Shown here piece by piece: positions 57,120 to 64,000 of a stretch of DNA of 64,000 bases; position 1 is the first letter of the stretch; each line of letters starts with the position of its first letter. Position numbers and translations under genes: made by a program. Source of the DNA: Rosellinia necatrix. Taxonomy: Eukaryota; Ascomycota; Sordariomycetes; Xylariales; Xylariaceae. Where the stretch lies: assembly GCA_021209875.1 (NCBI GenBank), contig JAGYVD010000006.1:682001-746000 (forward strand). The letters are read 5' to 3'. A model generated the notes under the pieces. That model was not told where the DNA came from. It saw only the letters and a list, made by a program, of their open reading frames with translations, and ran no database searches.

Positions 57120-58721
57120 CTGGCTTGTCGACTGGCTTGTCGTAGCGAGTGGGGGTTGGGGTTGGCGCGGCGCACACGGCATTAACAGGAATACATTATG
57201 ATTTGGGCATGTCAACGAGCGGTCGTCGCCGGCACAGCACGGCCTGGGGCTCGTGTTCTATTTGGATGAATGAATATATACCTAGGTTAGCGTTTGGGGA
57301 CTCGGCTCCCCCTAGACTAAAGTAGGGATTCTTGTCATGACCCCTCGGTTCACTGCCGCACGAGACGAGAGATGAAGAAGAATGACCATTGCAAGCTGTG
57401 CGGGTGCTCGGCTCCTTTTTTTATCCAGTGGCTGTCGTGAGATTATCTTCCTCGGTGCCTTTTTTTATTCTTGTCCCATACCGGGATTTTATATGCCCGT
57501 GGATTATGCGCCTAAATCAATCATGGTTCCTGTTGTGCTATATTGCGGTCTATCTACTGTGGAACTTAGATTTACTACTACTTGTATAGGAGGAGGTCCC
57601 TAGTAAATCACCGAAGGCACATCATGAATGTTCTTATCAAGATTACACCCAAACATAAATCCTCAGTATGTATAAAACAGCGGAAATGTGATAGGCAGGG
57701 AATTGAACTACTTCGAAGAGTCATCGTCCGAGAATACGGATGGTATTTTCTTTCCACCGGCAAGGCCAGGGGAGAGGGAGGGCGGTAACGGCAGTATATT
57801 GCCCTCTATCTCGGGTCAGGCAAAAGCAAATATCGTAGTAGATGAAATATCGTGGCTCCGTTCTTAAGAGATGGGTTAGATTGCCTAGATGCAGCGCCTC
57901 GCAGAAGCCAAGGTAAATGATAGATTTGCTCGTTCTTGTATGCTACCGCCGACTGGAGGAGTAATCCTAGTTAAAACCAAGTAATACCTAGACAAGCCTA
58001 TCATCTGATCCAAATTGTCCTTCAGCTCATCCCGTTATCTTTACTCGTGTCTTGGCTGTTGTCCTTAGGCGCGTTCCGATGTTGGACCCGAGCTAGCATT
58101 TCCTGGCCCTGGCAAGGTTCGCCGACGGTGCGAGAATCTTCTTGATCCAAGCACTCGAGCGTGATTCGGCCGAAAAAGGAGGCCCCATACCATCTATATT
58201 ACCATCTGGATTCTGACGCAGTCGGGATAAGAAAAAGGCCGGCAAATTCCCTGCCCTGAGTCGCCAGCCGCGTGAGAGTGGGCGGGTTGGCGGTGGTCGG
58301 AGATCGCACGGACGATAGTAGGCTAGCCAGGAATGCTCCGCGCAAGCACCCTCAAGTCACGGTCACAATTATCTCACAGCCCAGAAGTTGACAGTTTCTA
58401 GTTTGGACGTTTCCGAATGCTTTATGCCGGTATTAGAAGCTGGAAGCGGGACCCCGCTTGTTAGTCTTTGCGCATCTCGAAATGTCGCGACCCATCACCC
58501 GAGATCGGCGGTGTCGTATGCCGTACTTCGGGTGGAGGGGTGTGTCATGCATCCACGGACGAAGCATTCACCTGCATGAATCAGTCCGTACACTATTATA
58601 TATTTCACGCGCCCACTCCATGTTGCGACTACCAAGCAGCTCAACGTTTCACACAGTCCTAACTGGGTAGTAACAGCCACCAGGCACCATAACGAAACCA
58701 TAACGAAACCACAATACCGCC
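57120..58721. other. Intergenic, nothing recognised
   Basis: From the Dna2 stop to the GNAT start. No frame has a domain. Short repeats of CCATAACGAAA (twice) sit at 58688-58712, just before the GNAT start codon. Confidence 0.6.
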
Positions 58722-59332
58722 ATGACATTCGAGGTTGAGCCCAGAAACTGGTACCGTGACGAGTTTCTCGTCTCGACAGAACAGCGCCTCCTCCAGGTTG
58801 ATGCCATCCGCGACGCAATGGATTCGGGGCTCGTGTGGTGGGCGCAAGCGCCCCCGGCCGATACGTTGTTGAAGGCTCTGCAGAATTCGTTGTGTCTCGG
58901 ACTGTACGAGCTTCCTCAGTCTACCTCTGAGATTGCGGGTAGGCCACTCTCTGCTAGTTTGTCACCATATCGCGATTCGCGTTTAGCTAACAACCCATCC
59001 CTCCAGGCCAGGGTGACCCGAAGCAAATCGGATTGGCGAGGTTGATCACTGATGGCGTGACCTTTGGGTACCTAACAGATGTTTATGTGCTACCCGGTTA
59101 CCAGGGAAAGGGGTTGGGGCGCTGGATGATGGCGTGTCTGGACGAAGTCGTTAAATCCTGGCCGCATCTTCGCCGAATGTTACTTGTAACCTCCGGCAGT
59201 TCACTAGACCTGTACAGAAAGACCCTTGGTATGATGGACTGGAGCGAGCGGACGAACCAGAACTTGGTATTGGGGCTGGCTAATGGGCCGGCCGCGGTAC
59301 ACGCATCGCCGGAACGGGACAGGCAACACTAG
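58722..59332 (+). CDS. GNAT-family N-acetyltransferase
   Basis: Exons 58722-58938 and 59007-59332 (donor GTAGGC, acceptor CCAG), 180 residues. The first exon has an N-terminal helix pair and CLGLYELP. The second has IGLARLITDGVTFGYLTDVYVLPGYQGKGLGRWMM, where YQGKGLG is the acetyl-CoA pyrophosphate loop (Q/RxxGxG/A), and the last strands with YRKTLGM. Length and layout fit the small single-domain GNATs found widely in fungi and bacteria; the acceptor (amine, amino acid or peptide) is unknown. Its stop codon is only two bases from that of the convergent Trm7 gene, so the transcripts must overlap. Confidence 0.9.
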
Positions 59333-59334
59333 GT

Positions 59335-60609
59335 TCACCCTTTCGAACCGGTTTTCCCATACGCGCCCCCGTGGGCCCGTCGCAGCTCTAACGCGCGTTT
59401 ATAAGGCGGTGCAGTAGGCGGTTGTATGGGATCAAGTGATATGTGGTCTGGGGGTAGTCGGTAAGAGGCATCCGAGTCGAACGCGGACAGGTCACCGCAT
59501 GCGATGAACGGCGCAATCCACCTTATATCTGTTTCTCCGCGTTGGCAATGGTCCTCTGGCTCAATTTCGGTAATACCATGTTCATCGGCGTTATTGGTAT
59601 AATAAGGAGCACTATCCCAGCTCCCCGTTGCCTGGTTTTGCATCGTAGTAGGCGCGGTGATAGGGCGATGTGTTAGATTTTGCTCGGTCATCTTGTTCAA
59701 CCGGAATCCGACACCCAGGGGTTCCTCGAGGCTTGCGGAGAACCCTTTCGGGGGCTGGAAATTTAGACACACAATAAAGGCTTCAACGCTGCTGGCGCGC
59801 GATGATCTGGGCTTGGCAACGTGGACTTGCTCGAAGAAGATTTTAAGCTGAGCATACAGTACATCGACGTTCTTGCCCCTGAATATTTTTGCGACAAATT
59901 TCCCACCCGGGCGGAGAACGCAGAGGGCCAGATTTAGAGCAGCGAACAGAAGCTGAGATTGCACGTAAATGTCGAGGTCGTGTAGTCCAGTAACATCAGG
60001 GGCGCCGTCGCTGAGCACCAAGTCGACGGGGTGAGCGGCCTGCTGTGACATGGTCTTCGCATCGTAGTCGGGGTCCAAGGCTTTCAGTAACAGCGGTACT
60101 GTCGCAGGGTGAGTGATGTCGGCCCTGAGCGTGACGATGCCGGGAAGAGGACTGATCGGCTGCAGGTCGATAGCCACGATCTTGACATTTTCCCGCGGCT
60201 TCAGCTCATGGGCATCAGGCTTTATCTCGACCACCGACGACACGACCGGTGGCTTCGCCGAGCCGAAAACGCCCAGCATCTGCTGCCGGAACTTGGCCTC
60301 ACGGTCTTCCCACGCCGTGCGGCCGAATTTCTCGCCCTTGATCAAAACCCTAGAGAGCACCTGGGACCAACTGCCGGGCGCAGCACACAGGTCAACCACC
60401 CGCGTCACGTTGGCAAACAGGTCAAATTCTGCAAGTCCGGTCAGTTCCGCATGTTTCGCGACCTGGTAAAGATCGCGATATCTTCAAAGGGAGGGGGCAA
60501 AAGCACCTTCATCGAGCTGTAAGAGCTTAAAGGCACTTCGTGCTCGCCAGCCCTGCTCTTTCGCGAGTCGGTAGTATGCATCTCGTTTGTCCTTTGACGA
60601 TTTCCCCAT
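59335..60609 (-). CDS. TRM7: tRNA 2'-O-methyltransferase Trm7 (FtsJ/RrmJ family)
   Basis: Methylates ribose at positions 32 and 34 of tRNA anticodon loops (Phe, Trp, Leu), with Trm732- and Trm734-type partners. Exons 60609-60507 and 60428-59335 (donor GTGCTT, acceptor GCAG) give 398 residues. [20 protein letters not shown] starts the protein, with catalytic K28 in [11 protein letters not shown]. The SAM site is [15 protein letters not shown]. The tetrad is completed by the aspartate in VLSDGAPD, the lysine in KFVAKIFRG and the glutamate in SVEAFIVC. Compared with yeast Trm7 (310 residues) there are insertions after the SAM motif (about 70-100) and a C-terminal extension of about 90 residues. 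It shares a 0.5-kb promoter with the divergent Mak5 gene. Confidence 0.95.
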
Positions 60610-61121
60610 TTCAAAAATGCTTCCTTATCTGCTTTCAATATGATAGGTATTGCCGTTTTGGAGGGGCAAAGCTGGAGGGGCAAAGCTGGAGGGGTATAAT
60701 CGAAGGCGGAAGATGTAGCCCGGTTTTTTCAACCAGCGAATCAAACTAACCGCCTCTTAACATCTTCTGTGCAGAATCCCGTGGTTTAAACTAACTAGCA
60801 CAGTGTAATTAAGTAGCACTTAGTTTAGGTAGTTATATAGGCTTGAGTCATAGAGCAAGTTGATCCACTATGTACTTGCATAAAAGTACTGTGGTTTATG
60901 TACGAAGTAGATAATGGTGGGGTCGCAGGGTCTGTCTTTCTGATAGGAAATAGGTACCTACCTAGGTAGCTCTAGCTGACTACGGGACTCGGAGTTTATC
61001 GCATTACTGAATTACCAAACCTGGAAAATTTCAAGACTTTCGCAAACCGTCCGTGATCACCAATCTAGACAGCAGTGAGCCTCGAAACCGGCCAATTTCT
61101 ATCGCGCAACTTTTCTACAGA
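60610..61121. promoter_or_regulatory. Divergent promoter shared by Trm7 and Mak5 genes
   Basis: 512 bp between the two start codons. It includes a doubled GGAGGGGCAAAGCT element at about 60660-60690 and TAGGTA motifs at 60948-60972. Both products act in tRNA or rRNA maturation, so shared control is plausible. Confidence 0.5.
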
Positions 61122-63506
61122 ATGAACGGCGCCAAGAAGAGGAAGCTGGCGACTGGAGGAGCTTTGCTATCGACGAAAAGAACGAAAACATCGTCTGTCC
61201 CTCGAAAATCCGCGAAGAGAAGCAAACGATCCGTCGGCGTCGATTCTCTGCCATGGAGCAAAGCGAAGCTACCGGATATGTTCAACGATGCCGAAGGCTT
61301 TTATGGGCTGGAAGAAGTCGAAGGCGTCGAAGTCATACGAGGGGGCAACAACATTGTCGAGTTTGTAGGTTTACGCCCCCTAATATCGTCCTCACGACAG
61401 TCTAACACATATAAGAGAGCCGCCATCCCAACCGATAACGATGCCAATAAGGCCAGCGGAGCCGACGAAGAGAATGAGCCCGATATGGACGAGTTTGAGG
61501 GGTTCGACGACGAACCATCGATTGAGGTTGGGCTCAACAACCTCACATCTCCAAAAGCTACCCAGACCCAGACCCAGCCCGAAACCGAAACCGAAACCGC
61601 AGCCGTCATTAAACCAGTGACCAGTAAGCCTGAAAAGGAGTCGAAGAAGAAACAAAAAAAGAAGCCAAGTGCAAATGCGGACAGCGAGTTAGAGACCAAC
61701 GTGTTTGCGGGGTTAGATGCCGTAGACGAGGCTCAGGACGATATCGACCTGTCTGAGTGGGCAAAACTTGACCTTTCTGCTGGAATCCTGTCCTCCCTGG
61801 CCAAACTGAAGTTCTCCAAGCCTACGGCCATTCAGATGGCAACCATACCACCCATATTGTCCGGCCACGATGTGATAGGAAAGGCCTCCACAGGTTCCGG
61901 CAAGACTCTGGCCTTCGGGATACCCATCGTCGAGAAATGGCTAGAGCTAGCTGAGGAAGCCAACACCGAGGGAGCCACTAAAAGCCCTCTGGCTTTAATT
62001 CTCTCGCCAACCAGGGAACTTGCCCATCAGCTCACAGATCATATCAAGAATCTTTGCAATAGTTTGCCAAATTCTCCATACATATGCTCCATCACCGGTG
62101 GCCTCTCTGTGCAGAAGCAACAACGCCAATTAGCCAAGGCCGACATCGTCATCGGGACGCCCGGCCGGCTATGGGAGGTTTTGAGCGCGAGTACTGAAAC
62201 CATGAACTCCTTCAAGGGGATAAGCTACCTGGTGGTGGATGAAGCGGATAGGCTATTAACAGAAGGTCATTTCAAAGAGGCCGAGGAGATTCTAAACGCC
62301 CTAGACCGAGTTGAGGCGGACGAAGATGATGAAGATGCCAGTCCTTCTCCTAGGCAGACTCTCGTCTTCTCGGCGACATTCCACAAAGGCCTTCAGCAAA
62401 AACTGGCCGGAAAGGGGAAGTATAATCTGATGAGTCAGGAGGACTCAATGGAATATCTACTGAAAAAGTTGAATTTCCGAGAGGAGAAACCAAAATTTAT
62501 CGACGTCAACCCCGTATCTCAGATGGCTGATGGTCTAAAAGAGGGCCTAGTGGAGTGCGGCGCAATGGAAAAGGTAAGCATTTATGTTCCGCAATACCTG
62601 CCTCTATGATGACAAGCGACAAAGGTATGCTAACAGATATCGTAGGATCTCTACCTTTATGCTTTACTACTTTTATACCCAAATGTGCGCACTTTAGTGT
62701 TCACCAATTCCATCAGCGCGGCCCGGCGGATTTCTCCAATGCTACAGAATTTAAATATAGCATCGCACGCCTTACATTCACAAATGGCGCAGAAGGCACG
62801 CTTACGTTCTATCGAGCGCTTCACTAGCACGTCTGCTGGTCAGTCCTCTATCTTGATTGCTACAGATGTTGCTGCTCGTGGCCTCGATATACCCAACGTT
62901 GACCTCGTCGTGCACTACCACGTACCCCGTGATGCCGCTGCATATGTGCATCGGTCAGGGCGTACTGCGCGTGCAGCTAAGACAGGTCTCAGTATCTTGC
63001 TCTGCGCCCCCGAGGAAGTAATCCCTACGAGGCGTCTTATCGCCAAAGTGCATTCGGAGAGGAAAACTTCGAAGAAGAATTTGTTTGTACAAACGCTGGA
63101 CATAGATCGGAAACTAGTCAGCCGTTTAAAGCCACGCGTCACGTTAGCGAAGAAGATTGCGGATGCCAGCCTGGCGAAGGAGAAGGGCAGCAAGGACGAT
63201 GAGTGGATGCGCAACGCGGCGGAAGAACTCGGTGTTGAATACGATAGCGACGAACTGGAGAAGGCCGCCAACTGGGGCGGACGCGGCGGTGGCCGCAAGA
63301 AGAAGCAGCAGGAGGCCATGGGCACGACAAAAGCTGAGATGGGCGCCATGCGTGCAGAACTCCGAGATCTGCTCTCGAGGCGGGTCAACGCTGGTGTAAG
63401 CGAAAAGTATATCGCAAATGGCCTTGTCGACATCGACGAGCTCCTCAGGGGGGCCAATGGCGATTTCCTCGGCAAGGTTCAAGGCTTAGACATTTCCGCC
63501 TTATAG
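61122..63506 (+). CDS. MAK5: DEAD-box ATP-dependent RNA helicase Mak5
   Basis: Nucleolar helicase for 60S ribosomal subunit assembly. Exons 61122-62573 and 62646-63506 (donor GTAAGC, acceptor GTAG) give 770 residues. I chose MNGAKKRK (61122) because Mak5 proteins begin with a short basic tail; an in-frame Met at 61053 would add 23 residues. Seen: basic N-terminus; LPDMFNDAEGFYGLEEVEGVEVI, a family signature; an acidic, Lys-rich insert; Q-motif FSKPTAIQ; ASTGSGKT (about 256); PTRELAHQ; TPGRLWE; VDEADRL; SAT; then in exon 2 LVFTNS, ATDVAARGLDIPNVD and HRSGRTARA. The C-terminal part is basic (GRGGGRKKK) and ends in a helix with LLRGANGDFLGKV. All motifs are intact. Confidence 0.95.
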
Positions 63507-64000
63507 CCCGTGTACCAAACGATAGGCTCAGATGGAAAGCCAAGGAAACTCATATTGGTGACCTTCGACTTGTTTTGGCATCGCTACACAGCATACCTGA
63601 CTGCCAGAGACGCAGTAATCTAGTGAAATTAACACGGCGAATACAGGACGTCATACCGTTGCTCCGACCAACCGATGATACCCACGACCAGCCCGTAAAA
63701 CTTAGGTACCCAATACACCGCCCCCAGCCCCCAAATGTCAATGCGAATTACAGCAGACCCCAAAACGCAGTGGTACGAATTGCGGCGCAAGCGGTATCTG
63801 AGACGAGGCACATACGTAACAAGCCCTGCTCGAGCCACGGATATCACATCGTAAATGGACCCCCTATCCGGAGACTCGAGGTTAGCATGCCCCTAGATCC
63901 AACAGTAACACCCGTTTGGGCTTGTTTCAAAATAGGGGTGGCGATGCAACAGGGGAAAGTTGCGTCCGTCCATGTGGATAATATTGAGTTATTTAGATGT
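63507..64000. other. Downstream of Mak5, nothing recognised
   Basis: About 490 bp after the Mak5 stop. Two minus-strand frames of 63 and 72 codons have no motif. Confidence 0.6.

Noticed and set aside
56055..57215. 386-codon minus-strand frame over the Dna2 3' end
   Set aside because: A shadow of the GC-rich Dna2 coding sequence; the product is low-complexity with no domain.
1..64000. A biosynthetic or defence gene cluster
   Set aside because: No PKS, NRPS, terpene synthase, P450, NLR-type or toxin-like genes are seen; neighbours are unrelated housekeeping, sensing, transport and wall genes.

Overview
The window is nuclear DNA of a filamentous ascomycete (Pezizomycotina, most probably a Sordariomycete). 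This follows from short GT-AG introns, the gene families present (fungal phytochrome, HP1, GPI-anchored Crh, Zn2Cys6 factor, Dna2, Trm7, Mak5), CT-rich leaders, and the many TAGGTACCTA-type low-complexity motifs between genes. I see no operons, CRISPR arrays, rRNA or convincing tRNAs, and no biosynthetic gene cluster or intact transposon.

Layout, left to right. 1-123: end of a probable ketopantoate reductase. 1725-6397 (-): a 1,494-residue fungal phytochrome hybrid histidine kinase. 8399-10705 (-): an ACS-type MFS permease that I rebuilt from ten exons, several of them tiny. 12152-12307 (-): a 51-residue single-helix membrane micropeptide candidate. 13902-15147 (-): the HP1 (Swi6/HepA) heterochromatin protein in six exons, with a 10-nt first coding exon. 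17427-19499 (+): a zinc-finger/coiled-coil protein with an apparent one-base frameshift near its start. 19.5-23 kb: gene-free, AT-richer DNA. 23020-24242 (-): a Crh-type GH16 cell-wall transglycosidase. 24.2-28.2 kb: gene-free. 28218-29396 (+): a broken SIRT5-like sirtuin. 29560-31175 (-): an MFSD5/MOT2-like transporter. 33670-35493 (+): a TCO89-like TORC1 subunit. 39236-40327 (+): a second, secreted GH16 enzyme. 41290-43624 (-): a DAL81/TamA-like Zn2Cys6 regulator. 48200-49456 (+): an AIF/AMID-like flavoprotein. 49725-51050 (-): an uncharacterised membrane protein. 51975-57119 (+): Dna2. 58722-59332 (+): a GNAT acetyltransferase. 59335-60609 (-): Trm7. 61122-63506 (+): Mak5.

The left 50 kb is sparse and gene-poor, with 2-4.6 kb gaps; the right 14 kb is compact housekeeping DNA. 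Functional links are loose. Phytochrome, the TORC1-like subunit and the DAL81-like factor are light and nutrient sensors. The two GH16 enzymes act on the wall or outside the cell. Trm7 and Mak5 share a divergent 0.5-kb promoter and both serve translation or ribosome assembly. No strong evidence of a wholly new system was found. The best leads are the micropeptide, the decayed sirtuin, the frameshifted zinc-finger gene, and a 10 x 14-bp minisatellite directly upstream of Dna2.
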